A stretch of 64,000 bases of DNA, taken from the NCBI GenBank assembly GCA_029959085.1, contig JARWIR010000024.1, positions 12,512,296 to 12,576,295 on the forward strand. The letters run 5' to 3'. Shown here in pieces: positions 11,922-23,551 of this stretch. The notes below the pieces were generated by a model. The model saw nothing but the letters and a program-made list of their open reading frames with translations. It was not told where the DNA came from and made no database searches. Source of the DNA: Nemophila menziesii. Taxonomy: Eukaryota; Streptophyta; Magnoliopsida; Boraginales; Hydrophyllaceae. The translations under genes were made by a program, and so were the position numbers. Numbering within the stretch: position 1 is the first letter of the stretch; every line of letters starts with the position of its first letter.

Positions 11922-13700
11922 ATGGCTGATCAGGATTTAATAACTGGGAATCCGAGTAATATCCTAGCTGATTATTCATTATCAATTGGTCAAGAATTTC
12001 CAGATGTAGACACATGTAGAAGAGCTTTAAAAGATATAGCAATAGCATTACATTTCGAAATCCGTATCGTTAAATCCGATAGAAGTAGATTCATCGCTAA
12101 ATGCTCAAAAGAAGGTTGTCCATGGCGTGTCCACGTAGCTAAATGTCCAGGTGTCCCTACATTCACTATCCGTACACTTCACGGTGAACATTCATGTGAA
12201 GGCGTACAAAATCTTCATCATCAACAAGCTTCAGTAGGTTGGGTTGCAAGATCAGTTGAAGAACGTATCAAAGCTAATCCACAATACAAACCAAAAGAGA
12301 TTTTACAAGATATTCGAGATCAACATGGTGTAGCTGTATCATATATGCAAGCTTGGCGTGGTAAAGAACGAAGCATGGCTGCTTTACATGGAACATTCGA
12401 AGAAGGGTATAAATTTCTACCCGGGTTTTGCGAACAGATCCGTAAAACAAATCTAGGTTCGATCGCTTCAGTTGTAGCTACAGGACAAGAAAATTGTTTT
12501 CAACGTCTTTTTATCTCATATCACGCAGCTATATATGGGTTTATTAACGCATGTAGACCACTTTTAGAGCTAGATAGAGCTCATTTAAAAGGTAAATACT
12601 TAGGTACATTACTATGTGCAGCTGCTATAGATGCAGATGATGCGTTATTTCCATTAGCTATAGCTGTAGTAGATGTTGAAAGTGATGAAAATTGGATGTG
12701 GTTTATGTCAGAATTACGTAAACTATTAGGGGTCAATACTGATACAATGCCTAGACTAACTATATTATCCGATCGTACAATGGGTATAGTTGAAGCAGTT
12801 GAAACTCACTTTCCAAATTCATTTCACGGTTTTTGCCTTCGTTATATAAGCGAGAATTTTCGTGACACTTTTAAAAACTCGAAACTAGTAAACATATTTT
12901 GGACAGCTGTATATGCTCTTACACCAGCTGAATTCGAAAGTAAAATCCCGGAAATGGTTGAAATTTCGACGGATATTTTACCGTGGTTTCACCATTTTAA
13001 CCCTCAGTTATGGGCTGTAGCGTATTTCGAAGGTGTACGATACGGTCATTTTACGTTAGGTGTGACCGAGATATTGTATAACTGGGCACAAGAATGTCAT
13101 GAACTTCCGATTGTACAGACAATGGAACATATACGTCAGCAAATGACATCATGGTTTAATGATAGAAGAAATATCGGGATGAGATTAAATACTATTTTAG
13201 TACCTTCTGCTGAGAAAAAAATAGCGGAAGCTATAGCTGATGCTAGATGTTATAAAGTTTTACGTGCAAATGAAGTTGAATTTGAAATAGTTTCAACTGA
13301 ACGGACAAATATTGTGGATATACGTACACGTGTATGTTCGTGTAAGCGTTGGCAAATTTATGGCTTACCGTGTGCTCATGGAGCTGCGGCTTTAATCTCG
13401 TGTGGACAAAATGTTCATTTATTTGCGGAACATTGTTTTACTGTTAATAATTATCGTGAGTGTTACTCGCGTATGATATATCCGGTACCTGATCGAAGCT
13501 TATGGAAGGAATATTCCGGTGAAGGAGCGGCGGTAGATGGTGGTGTGATTATACGGCCACCTAAGATTAGGCGGCCTCCGGGGAGGCCGAAAAAGAAGGT
13601 GTTACGAATTGAAAGTTTGAAACGTCCGAAAAGAGTTGTTCAATGTGGGAGATGTCATATGTTAGGACATTCTCAGAAAAAATGCACATTACCGAGTTGA
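11922..13700 (+). CDS. MUSTANG-like domesticated Mutator transposase
   Basis: One exon encodes 592 residues, all open. In order: a MuDR-type zinc/DNA-binding block at about residues 40-95, with CSKEGCPWRV and a downstream H-C pair. Next is the MULE transposase core at about 210-310, with acidic residues D218 (LELDRAH) and D284 (ILSDRT) in the places of the catalytic DDE residues. A SWIM zinc finger follows (C472-X-C474...C484-X-H486), then a KRPPGRPKKK-like basic tail and a CCHC knuckle (C575, C578, H583, C588). No terminal inverted repeats or 9-bp duplications are seen around it, unlike a mobile MULE. Family knowledge: MUSTANG genes are ancient domesticated transposases, some affecting growth and flowering. 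The sequence strongly resembles the MUSTANG-A type without an N-terminal PB1 domain. I chose ATG 11922 over the upstream non-ATG frame extension. Confidence 0.88.
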   Translation: MADQDLITGNPSNILADYSLSIGQEFPDVDTCRRALKDIAIALHFEIRIVKSDRSRFIAKCSKEGCPWRVHVAKCPGVPTFTIRTLHGEHSCEGVQNLHHQQASVGWVARSVEERIKANPQYKPKEILQDIRDQHGVAVSYMQAWRGKERSMAALHGTFEEGYKFLPGFCEQIRKTNLGSIASVVATGQENCFQRLFISYHAAIYGFINACRPLLELDRAHLKGKYLGTLLCAAAIDADDALFPLAIAVVDVESDENWMWFMSELRKLLGVNTDTMPRLTILSDRTMGIVEAVETHFPNSFHGFCLRYISENFRDTFKNSKLVNIFWTAVYALTPAEFESKIPEMVEISTDILPWFHHFNPQLWAVAYFEGVRYGHFTLGVTEILYNWAQECHELPIVQTMEHIRQQMTSWFNDRRNIGMRLNTILVPSAEKKIAEAIADARCYKVLRANEVEFEIVSTERTNIVDIRTRVCSCKRWQIYGLPCAHGAAALISCGQNVHLFAEHCFTVNNYRECYSRMIYPVPDRSLWKEYSGEGAAVDGGVIIRPPKIRRPPGRPKKKVLRIESLKRPKRVVQCGRCHMLGHSQKKCTLPS

Positions 13701-15103
13701 ATTTTATATTTTGTGTAATTTTTTTTGATATTACGAAATATTGTTTGTTTGTATGGCGAGTGTATTTTTCTTGACTTTTTTAGTAAGAATATAGGTACAC
13801 TTGTTTTGGTATGTGGCGTTACTTGTTTTGTTTTAGTTCTGCATATATGGTATGAGCATGATGTGTTTGATGTTATGATTGTATTACTTAATTGGGTTGT
13901 TTTTTTACTTTATACTACAAGATTAACTTTTTTGTAGTCTTGTTATACTAATTACTAGAATTGTCTATCAAATCAAATAAATGTTATAGTATATGTTTAG
14001 ATACTGTGGAGGACAAGTGTCAATTTATATTTAGATTGCATATTTGCATCGTTAATTTTAGTGTAAGTTATTTCTTGATCTGCTTATAACTCTATACCAC
14101 CATTGTTAAGTGTAGTCTCTGTTTTCATAGTAGAGTTAGTTGCTCTGTTCAATTGGGAGATAAGTGAGTATATAGAGAGTTACATGCATATAACTACATG
14201 CCTACAGATCATGTACACTCATCATTTAAGAATTTATGAAGAGTTACTTGAAATGTAGCCATTGCTCAAGTTTGTAAAAGGAGATTGTAGGCATTTTTCA
14301 TTTTTCTTTGACTGATGACTTTGGAAAGTCATAACCTTCCTGTAAAGTATCTATCAAAACTCAGGCTTGTCTTAAAATTTCTTGTTCTCTGTATGAAGGA
14401 GAATTAAGAGATGCCTCGATCATAAGGTTTGAGAATCTCCTATAGTCTTATACTTCTTCTAAAACAATAACTCAACATGGACGTGGATAAAACTGTGCAA
14501 AAATTTGGGTACATCTATTTCTTTTGTAAATTTCACTAATGGTCCCGTTGGTATGATTGTACATATGTATATTTGTTAAAAATTGATGATCATACAAATT
14601 TATATATTTAATTTAGGGGTTAATTTTTAGAAGTAATAGAATAATTAATAAGTTCTTTTATATATGATTTTTGTTGAATTATTGCTATGAAAATAAATCA
14701 CAAATCTTGAATTCTGAACCTCGTACGACTAATTAGAACAATGAATCATAAATGATAAATCATGAATTTTTAAATCAAACTTTCACTCAATCTATTCAAG
14801 ATAAATGAACAATTTTTGCTCAAGTGCCTTTAGACACATGTCATTACATTGTTTATATATATATATAATTATATATAATTGGCTGTCATCCCAAGTCAAT
14901 GTTATTAGTATAAGGTTTTGCTAGCTAATAACTTTGCACATATTGATGACACAAGATGGAGAAGGTAGGACAAAGGTACAATGTTGAGAAGCCGATGGGG
15001 AATGGATTTTTTAGTTGCACTGTGATAATAGTATAGAGGGAGGGCATATTTTTGGGTTTTTTGGGTATTTAGTTGGCCAGCTAAAAACTAGGGGTGGAGA
15101 CTT
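13701..15103. other. 3' flank of the MUSTANG-like gene and intergenic DNA
   Basis: The 3' untranslated region probably runs a few hundred bases past 13700; no clear poly(A) site was chosen. There is an AT-dinucleotide run at about 14855-14880. No gene is seen. Confidence 0.45.
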
Positions 15104-15112
15104 TTTTTTTTA

Positions 15113-17852
15113 GAGTAATGCTATATATCACCCCTAAATGCTTCACCCATATATCACCCCTTAGGTGGACACTTACCTGGCAATGCCACCTCAATATCTT
15201 TTTCTATTTTTTCTATATACGTTTATTGTTTTTAACTTTTTTTTTGTTATTTCTTTTTTCTCTTTTATTTCTCCATTCTTCTTCACCAGATGGTCAGCCT
15301 TTTTCCTATTAATTGATTGAGCACGAACCCTTATCAGATCTCGAAGAAGGACGGCAAGCGCATCATGAAGAAGGTCGGCGAACCAATCCTGCATAATGCC
15401 GGCAAGCCCATTCAGAAGAAGACCCCTTTTCAACAGCCTTTTGGACTATCTCATTCTATTTCTTTATAATACGTGGTAGCTTTCTGTCCAACGATCTGAT
15501 GAGAAAGGTTCTTTTCAATTGGATTTTTTCAATTCGGATAAAAGGTAAAGATTGTTATCATTTGATTTTTTTCGTGTATTTTTAATCTGTAAAATTAAAT
15601 GGAGTTTAGTGGCGATAAAAGAAACAAACTTCTATTTTTCTTACTGAAAGAAACAAACTAGAATTATGAATAATCATGTCAATTTTGACATTAAGATTGT
15701 ATGAGAAATGAGATTTGTCAGGAGAATCATACCCTACTAGAAGGGCCTGAGGAAATTAGTGTATACAGTCTGTTCTGTAACTTTTGTGCTTTATGTTAAT
15801 AAACTCTCTATAGGTAACATTCCAAAGTTACCTAGAATGAATCGTGATGCTTCAAAAGAAGAGGTTTGGAGTTCTCTCAACCTTTTGTTGGACTAATATA
15901 ATCAACATGAGAGAAGTTTTGAATCAATAGAAGAAGCTTTTGGTAAAATTTTAATAGAACTTGAAAAGCAGGCTAAAGAAGTAACTTGACGAATCTCCTC
16001 CTTGACTGAAGCCTTAACAGGTACTTCATATGAGAAAATCAATAGAACCGTGTTTGAGTCTATTATAATCTTCCTTTTCTATTTCAATTTTGCAGACATT
16101 TTCTAAGCTATATCTAACTATGGATTTTGGATTAATTATGCTTACCAATTTTGCAATGGCGAAGGAGATTACTGAATTGAGCATAATAAACTCAACGTGT
16201 AGAACTGAATACCCGGACAACAACAAGAATGCATCATAATATATTGTATCGTGAATACAAATGTAGTTTCGCTTGTTGTATCGTGAATATTATAGTTAAT
16301 AAAAATGTCCTTTTCCTTAACCATTGTATATTTCTCTACATTGTTACTAAAAGTGCAATCCTCTTTTACCATTTTATTACAATATATATCCACAATACTG
16401 TAGTAATATTTGCATCTCATAAGAGTTCGACTTAATGCCATTAACATGGATACGACTTGTGAGTAGCTAGTGTAAACATTCTTAGATACAGAGTAGATGC
16501 TAAAAGCATGAAACACCAAGGTTTAACATTGTGAAAGATCACAAACCATTTCGGAACTTGAATTCTGAAAAGGTAATGTGCTTTGAGTTCATTGATCTTA
16601 ACAGCAAGAATGAAATCATTCTCTGAACAGGAAACTCAACCACAAACTAGCAGTCTAATATAGTTAAAGAGCAAATCAGTGCAATATTCATATCTTCATT
16701 TCTGACTTTTTTTTACAAACAAAAGAAATTAACTATTGGAATATGTAATATTTATATCAGTACAATATTCATATCTTCAATACTGACTTTTTTTACAAAA
16801 CTATAGAAATTAATTATTGAAATGTGGAAGATTCATATCAGTGTAATTATTGAAACGTTTTTAACATATAATCAATTGCACAACTTTGATGATCACGTGA
16901 TTAATTGTACTACTTTGCAACCTTATAAACTTTGTCAACATTATAAACAAATTTACTACAGAAAAAGTTATAAAAAATTTTAATAAAGAAAAATCCAAAC
17001 ATTCTTACAAAATTTGTCAACCTTATACAATTTTCAACTGCAAACAACTTTCCTACTGCAAAACAATCCAAAACCTTAAAAGAATTTGTCAACCAAATTT
17101 ATCTTTAGAAAATTGAACATTTTCGATCTGAGTTTCTCCTTTTTTTCCTCGACATCACAAGCAAACAATCGAAAGTAATAAGTCGAATGGGAAGTCGTCC
17201 AACTTAAACTGAGCATTATCCTCGGAATAAGTTTTTTTATCACCTTGCACCTGTAAAAAAAATGAACATCAAATAACAAAGTATTACTAAAGGAACTGAA
17301 TTATGATACACACATTTTATCCGAACTGAAAAATCCAATTGAAAAGAACCTTGCCGATCAGATTGTTGGACAAGCGAGCCAGATCGTTGGACAGAAAGCT
17401 ATCACGTATTACAAAGAAACGGAATGAGATAGTCCAAAGGCTGTTGAATATGGGCCTTCTTCTGAATGGGCTTGCCGGCATTATTCAGGATTGGCTCGCC
17501 GGCCTTCTTCATGATGCGCTCGCCGGCCCTCAAGGTTGATAAGCGTTCGTGCTTAATCAATTAATAGGAAAAGGCTGACCATCGCCGACCTTCTTCATGA
17601 TGCGCTCGTCGTCCCTTTTCGAGATCTGTTAAGGGTTTGTGCTCAATTAATTAATAGGAAAAAGGCTGACCATCTGGTGAAGAAGAATAGAGAAATAAAA
17701 GAGAAAAGAGAAATAACAAAAAAAAAAGTTAAAAACAATAAACGTATATAGAAAAAATAGAAAAAGATATTGAGGTGGCATTTGGCACGTAAGTGTCCAC
17801 CTAAGGGGTGATATAGGGGTGAAGTATTTAGGGGTGATATATAGCATTACTC
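15113..17852. mobile_element. Non-autonomous Mutator-like element, 2.74 kb, long terminal inverted repeats
   Basis: The element begins GAGTAATGCTATATATCACC and ends with the inverse, GGTGATATATAGCATTACTC. It is bordered by a perfect 9-bp duplication TTTTTTTTA (15104-15112 and 17853-17861). A 9-bp duplication with long inverted repeats is the hallmark of Mutator elements. The repeats span about 15113-15543 and 17315-17852; the right one is longer because it holds an internal tandem duplication. The interior has no transposase. A stretch at about 15820-16015 reads as a protein-like frame with two stops (GNIPKLPRMNRDASKEEVW...) after a splice-like ATAG, and may be a captured gene piece, unidentified. 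Its ends resemble the MITEs at 54028-54403. The right end lies about 130 bp upstream of the F-box start codon. Confidence 0.9.
17315..17852. repeat. Right terminal inverted repeat with internal duplication
   Basis: Inverse of 15113-15543. Within it, the unit CTTCTTCATGATGCGCTCG...AATAGGAAAAGGCTGACCATC occurs twice (about 17500-17582 and 17590-17673), which explains why this arm is about 100 bp longer than the left. The GC-richer core with repeated GCCGGC contrasts with the AT-rich surroundings. Confidence 0.8.
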
Positions 17853-17979
17853 TTTTTTTTATAATTGCCCCTATCCTTATAATAAGTAGATGGGTCGACC
17901 CTAATAAGCGTTAAACCCTTCCTTAAATAATTACGCCGACTGGAAAAAACAGAAGGAGCTCTCAAAAATAGAAAAATCG

Positions 17980-19140
17980 ATGAAAAAATTGAAAGAAAAT
18001 CGAGATAATAATACAAGTCATATGAAGAATATACCTGAAGATGTAATCATATTGATACTAGCGAAGTTGCAAGTGAAGCCATTGATGCGATTCAGGTGCG
18101 TTTGTAAATCTTGGTGCGCTCTTATAAGAAGCCCTAATTTCATTGAATTGCACGCGCGTTCCAGTAAGAAGCATGAATGCATCCTTGCTCAACGTACTAA
18201 GCAGGTAAGCCTTGAGCGTAGAGGATTCTTATCTTTTCATTCGTATGAATCTTTGAAGGAAATATCAAATCATCTCGAGGTACCTTACTTGAAAGGAGAC
18301 CAATTTGATGTTTCGTGGCCTTGCAAAGGATTATTGCTGTGTGCCTCAGATGATAGAGATATCTTGGTTTTATGTAATCCAGCAACTAGGGAATTTAAAC
18401 TTCTTCCTGCAAACCCCTTCCATGTAAGTTACGGTGTAAGCTCAATTGGATTGTGTTTTGATTTCAATGAAAACGATTACAAGGTCGTTATTCGTCAACT
18501 ATTGCATACATCAGCTGAAGTATACAGTTTGAGTAGTAATTCTTGGAAACAAATCCACTACGATGACATGCCATATATGGATATTGGTTACATTCCTGAA
18601 CCGGGAGTACCATTAAACGGAGCATTGCATTGGGATGCTAAAAGAGATGAAGAAGTCGATATTATCCTTTGTTTTGATGTGAATACCGAGTTGTTTCAAG
18701 ACATACAACTTCCTGATGCTCTCACTCACTATTATAGTAGGAAGACTCCCACAATCATTAATGATTCTCTTGCCTTATTTGAATTCAATTTGTTCGATGA
18801 TGAACCAAATTTTGTGGACATCTGGGTAATGAAGGAATACAATGTGGTGAAATCTTGGACCAAAATATTCAGCATTGCTGGAACTATGGGCACAATGATA
18901 TGGGAAACTCATTTGTTATGGAAAAATGAAGCCATACTTATAGAAACCTTAACCGGCCGTGGTGTTGTTTATTTACCAAAAAGTAATCTGGTATGGTGTG
19001 CCCTTGACACTCAGAAAATGACAGATACAGATACAGAAATGATTCAGAAGATGACAGATACAGATACAGGAATGATTAGCCATGGTAAATATTTAAAAAG
19101 ATTTATGGTTTACAAGGAGAGTTTAGTTTCTATAAACTGA
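17980..19140 (+). CDS. F-box protein with an F-box-associated C-terminal region
   Basis: This is a single-exon gene of 386 residues. Residues about 17-58 form an F-box (IPEDVIILILAKLQVKPLMR, then FRCVCKSWCALI), which binds Skp1/ASK in SCF ubiquitin ligases. The middle has the F-box-associated pattern: CKGLLLCASD at about 112, LCNPATREFKLLP at about 129, GLCFDFNENDYKVV at about 155, and EVYSLSSNSWKQI at about 178. These form the substrate-recruiting domain, and the target is unknown. Near the C-terminus a 12-residue unit QKMTDTDTEMI/QKMTDTDTGMI is repeated, matching a duplication at about 19014-19075. ATG 17980 is first in frame; a second at residue 15 directly precedes the F-box and could be used. 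A Mutator-like element ends 127 bp upstream and may supply part of the promoter (inference). Confidence 0.9.
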   Translation: MKKLKENRDNNTSHMKNIPEDVIILILAKLQVKPLMRFRCVCKSWCALIRSPNFIELHARSSKKHECILAQRTKQVSLERRGFLSFHSYESLKEISNHLEVPYLKGDQFDVSWPCKGLLLCASDDRDILVLCNPATREFKLLPANPFHVSYGVSSIGLCFDFNENDYKVVIRQLLHTSAEVYSLSSNSWKQIHYDDMPYMDIGYIPEPGVPLNGALHWDAKRDEEVDIILCFDVNTELFQDIQLPDALTHYYSRKTPTIINDSLALFEFNLFDDEPNFVDIWVMKEYNVVKSWTKIFSIAGTMGTMIWETHLLWKNEAILIETLTGRGVVYLPKSNLVWCALDTQKMTDTDTEMIQKMTDTDTGMISHGKYLKRFMVYKESLVSIN

Positions 19141-20544
19141 GAGAGATGGTCAAGTCAAGGACAGTTTGCCTACAGGCCTTTTGATTACTTTCAATTTCAT
19201 GCTTTTACTTTTGTCTTTTAAGTCTTTTTATAATCAAATTGAGTATTTATTGTTAAGGATGTTCTCCTGATCACTTGATCTTCTCGGTGTTAGATATTCA
19301 ATTGTTTAAACACTAAAATATATTATTAATCCATCTATTTGCCTTTGTTATTCGGCCTTGCCTGTTGAAAAAACTTGCGTAATCAATCATCCTTTTATCT
19401 AGATTGCTAATTAAGCCCCTTTGTTTGCAATATTAATTATATCTTGTAAATTAGTCCTTGATATTTGTCTCTCGGGGAACCCGGGGTGCTTTTCGGGAAT
19501 GTAGTGGATTAATGGGGTGATCCCGGGGATAAGAGGTCATTGATGAGTGATAGTAATTCCCTAAGATTTGTTGTCGGGGCAGCAGGGTTCACAGCCAACT
19601 CCTGTGAATTTGGTTGAGTTTATTGCACTATAGTCCTTGCAAAAATTGTATTATAGGTCCCTATATTATGCAAAAGTTGTATTATGTCTCTATAGGACCC
19701 TATATTCAGTCTGCTAGCTTGATTGACGTTTTTGGGATCAATATGGAATCCCATGAACGATGATGTATGAGGGACCCAATTTTGCAAAGGTTCATAACCC
19801 ACAGTTCATTGCCTTGACCACTGTAAGGCCAAACGCTGGATATAATTCACAGAATAAATTCATATTATATACTAGGTCACACGAGCTACAGATAACACGG
19901 ATTAATATTCGAGGTTTTCATTTCACTGAGGCCTTGATTTAATATCTTTTATCAAACTGGGAAGTTTTGTTTTGCACTTACTGTTCTTATTCACTTACTA
20001 TCTGGAAGTTACTTGGTTTAGGTTGCTCGGTCTGGAGAGTAACCCGTTTCTTAAAAATTTAAATTTTTGCTGAGATATAATTTGAGTGCTTATGTAAATT
20101 AACATGCGTCACATCTGGTATGTTACCCTAAAATGATATATATCGTTATTTTGTTAAAAATTTGATAAAAAACAAACGGACCTTTTATGGTAGAAAAATT
20201 GTAGAAGAGTGATTATAGTGGTTGATCTGCATTAAAAAAAAAAAAAGAATCTCCAATAAAATAGTAGTAAATAGGGATGATACCTTTGAGGTAAAACATG
20301 GAATGATATGAGTTGGCGTGAAAAGGTACATTAGGAGAAAAAGAAAGATGTCACGTTAATTAGTCATTTTCTTATCACAATTTTGGGCGGAAATCTATTT
20401 ACACCCCTTTCGAACAAACTAAAACTGGATTGGTCATGATTTTAAACGTTGTATGTACTATGATCGAGCGGAGAATATTGCAGGGGTTGAGCTGGTTAAA
20501 ATTTCCAGAAAATTCAGGGCCTGTTCGAAAATTTCAGAGAATTT
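19141..20544. other. Intergenic; MITE-like text at about 19620-19815
   Basis: About 19625-19700 contains ATAGTCCTTGCAAAAATTGTATTATAGGTCCCT-like phrases, and about 19765-19800 has an inverted AGGGACCCAATTTTGCAAAGG. This opposed arrangement resembles a small non-autonomous DNA element, but I could not define ends or a target duplication. The rest has no recognisable gene. Confidence 0.35.
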
Positions 20545-20733
20545 GGGTCTGAACTAAAAATTCGAGGGTGCTGTTAGCTTGCTTGATATTAATACTGCAC
20601 CACCTGGTCTGAACTGCAAAATTCAAAATTTATGGGTGCTATTAATATTACTACTGCACCACCTGGGTCTGAACTGCAAATTTCAAAAACTTAAAGGTGT
20701 TGTTAGCTTGCTTGATTTTATTACTGCACCACC
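20545..20733. repeat. Tandem repeat, three units of about 60-69 bp
   Basis: The phrase GGTCTGAACTGCAAATTCAA followed by GGTGCTGTTAGCTTGCTTGA and TACTGCACCACC recurs with changes, the units starting at 20545, 20606 and 20665. No coding role is evident. Confidence 0.75.
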
Positions 20734-21057
20734 GAGAGATTTAGTTAGCTCAAATAACAACTTTTTAAGGACCTTGAAAGCAATATCAAGTATCAAAACT
20801 CCTATATCAAAGGCTGTGTAGCTGCTGCTCTTGTTACTAAGAAAGACACTATGCAATTCTGGAATAAAGAAATCTGATGCAAATCAAGATAAATTGAACA
20901 ATTAAAGGTTGACTTTCTCCTACTTGACGAGCCTCCAGTTTCAACTCATAGTGCGGATGCTATGGTAACCGGTAAGATTATAAAATTTGATAAGGTAAAT
21001 AAACTGCCCCGGAGTCATCTTTTAAACCACATGCCGAACCTCCTTTTTTGATTTATT
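20734..21057. other. Intergenic, nothing recognised
   Basis: I found no gene, repeat or regulatory pattern that I can support in this stretch. Confidence 0.4.
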
Positions 21058-21246
21058 TGTAAACGAAAAATCTTCACACTAAATAAATAATTAAACCCAA
21101 TATGCTCTAAAAACAATACTTTACTAAATCAAGACTCAAAATAGGAAAGTGTAGTAAATCATGTGAAAATCGACCTATAAACTAATAAATACAACTAAAA
21201 TGATGTCTCCAAGTAGGATTAATTCATGACAAATAGGGAGACATCA
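21058..21246 (-). mobile_element. Truncated LTR fragment related to the E1/E2 retrotransposons
   Basis: On the minus strand this starts TGATGTCTCCCTATTTGT and matches the first about 190 bp of the E2 LTR (54770 onward), including the later CACTTTCCTATTTTG and CCAATATGCTC-equivalent phrases. No internal retrotransposon sequence or second LTR lies next to it, so it is a broken leftover. It keeps the TGATGTCTCC / GGAGACATCA inverted repeat seen at the LTR start of E1 and E2. Confidence 0.75.
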
Positions 21247-22678
21247 GGATAGATATATGCATGTTAAGTGTTTGAGTATTTGCTCCTCCATTATTAGCGA
21301 GTAGTTGTTCTAAACTGTGCATGCTAAGAGTTCGATAATTTGTCTAAATCATATATTTTAGCCTAACTGTGTCTATCTAACCTATCTATCTATTGTGCAT
21401 TTCATTGCATCAAAAGTATTATTTCAATAGATTGATTTGCGTCTCTTGAGTTCAACTAATTTTTATTGACTCCTTTTGTGACGTGGTTTGGATTACTTCA
21501 TGACTTTTTGACTTAATAGAATCATGTTGGGATCTAAGAACATCCATGTACCTAGTATCTACACACTTAACACAGAAATCGTCTCAAATTGCTCAAAAAT
21601 TACATATATCATCCAAGAATAACTACAACTCAATTAACGTTAAATATTAGAAAAAACCCACAATTAATCCTCAAAAGCATACCCAAATGATATCTCTCTG
21701 GTACCTAAATGTATAATAAAAGAAGATACATCACCTAACCCTCATCGATATTATAGAATTTTCCAAACCTTACATCGGAGTAGAAGATGTGCTCATTAAT
21801 TCAAGGGACCAGACGAGGTCCCAGGACAAGGAAGAAGGTCAGAAAAAAGAATAAAACTCGAGCACGTCCAAATAAAATCAAGATTGATAAGCAAGTATAT
21901 CTGGGGCGGATCTCGTATCCACTAGGTCAAAGCCCTTGGGAGATATTATTGCTTGTCAAGAACAACCTCGAGTTATGATGGTCGCGAAACATAATAAGCA
22001 ACGCGAAAAAGAGGGACCAAAATCGATATTGTCAAATCCATAAGGATGTATGGCATGACAGAACGAATGACAATTGTTGCTCATAGTGATAGGGTAACTC
22101 CAGAGAATGGGAAGATTGCCTGTACTCTATTGGAGACGCCTACCCAATTAAATATCAAAGGAGGAGGGAAAACAACTCGATCTAAAATTGGCCAACTGAT
22201 CCACCTTGTAACTGAAAGAGGGATCATAACATCAAGACAGCAAAGACAGAAGTGGTCTCAATGGTAGAACCTTTTAAATAGAAATCAACAACATTGTGGG
22301 TGGTTTTGCATATAGGGCCATACGGTCAAGCCATAACAGTTATGCCAACCAAGCCCAGGAGCCATATACCAAGGAGGTATGTGACATGCTGACATCATCA
22401 ACTTCAAAGCCAAAGATGCTAAGGGATTACTATATCCTCACGGCGATGCTCTAGTCATTACTATATTCTTTTGAGCAAGATGTTTTTTAAGGCGGTGATA
22501 ATTGTTTTACTCATGGTTATTTTGCATATATGTTCACCGTTGAGTTTGATATCTAGTTCAAGTGTTTCTTGGACTTTGTTGGAGTTCGTCGTTTAAGTTG
22601 AGCCTTTCCGGGATTTTCTCAGTTATGGTATCTAGGTCAAGTAATTCATGGACTTAGTTGGCATGCCATTTGAATTCA
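21247..22678. other. Intergenic, nothing recognised
   Basis: Open frames here are short and resemble no family I know. It may be very old retrotransposon sequence, but I cannot show this. Confidence 0.35.
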
Positions 22679-22805
22679 GCCCTTCGAGTCTTATTCAGTC
22701 CTTCGTGACTTATGCAGACCTTCAGGGCTTATTTATCCCTTCAAGGCTTATTCAGTCCTTCAAGACTTATTTAGCCCTTCGAGTTTTATTCGGCCCTTCG
22801 AGACT
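22679..22805. repeat. Short minisatellite, about 20-24-bp units
   Basis: Five to six imperfect copies of a GCCCTTCGAGxCTTATTCA-type unit run head to tail. Confidence 0.7.
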
Positions 22806-22989
22806 TTTTGGAAGCAGAGGAGTTTTTGAAGATTGGTGATTTATATCTTGACTCCCTAGCGGATTTTTCGTCAATATTGAGATACTTGTTCGAGGTGGAT
22901 ATATTGTCAGGTTTTTGGGCTTTGCTTACTGAATTTGTGTTAATGTTGAGATTGTTAATGATATGACCCAAATTCTTCTTTGTAAACTG

Positions 22990-23233
22990 ACCCATTTAGT
23001 TATTAACCCTCGTATCTCTATTTATCGATAAATATATTGTATTCTATAGGTTATTAGTAAACTCAATCAATTGGCAACAGACATTAAACTCTCCTTTGTA
23101 ATCTATCCTCTATAATAAAATCTTCTCCTCTTCCCATGGTTTTTCTCGATTTCTGTTTTCCATGTATATCAGTGTTCCTTTCGTTGCTTGTTTCATATTT
23201 TATATTTTATTTGCGATCCTAATTCTAACAAAT
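22990..23233 (+). mobile_element. Possible degraded Copia-type LTR 3' part
   Basis: The order of elements resembles the R-U5 end of plant Copia LTRs: CTTTGTAATCTATCCTCTATAATAAAAT-like text, a GTTTTCCATGTATATC block, a TTTCGTTGCTTGTTTCATATT block, and a final GCGATCCTAATTCTAACA. No primer-binding site or coding sequence follows. Low confidence. Confidence 0.35.
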
Positions 23234-23542
23234 AAAACTTACAGAAGAAAGTTGTTGCCAACATAATGTTTCCATCATGGTGGCAAGACTCTTTTGATGC
23301 AGTCCGTGGTGGTGGTTCAATAGTCGGAAGTTGTAGGCTAGGAAATGGTTCTACATTCAGAAATAGCAGAAAAGGATGGTGGTTGGAGCAGCAAAATTGG
23401 AGGGTTTGTAATTTTTTGTCGGAGATGGTCGCACTAAGATTAGTGAGTTATTATGGTGATGTCGGAGGGTGGTAGTTAAAGCAACCGAGTGGGTGGTGCG
23501 ATGCTAATTTTACTTCTGCAAATAAAATTCAATAACTATTAT
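23234..23542. other. Intergenic, nothing recognised
   Basis: There is a short G-rich open frame on the plus strand at 23266-23475 with no family resemblance. I do not call it a gene. Confidence 0.35.
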
Positions 23543-23551
23543 TTGATTATA

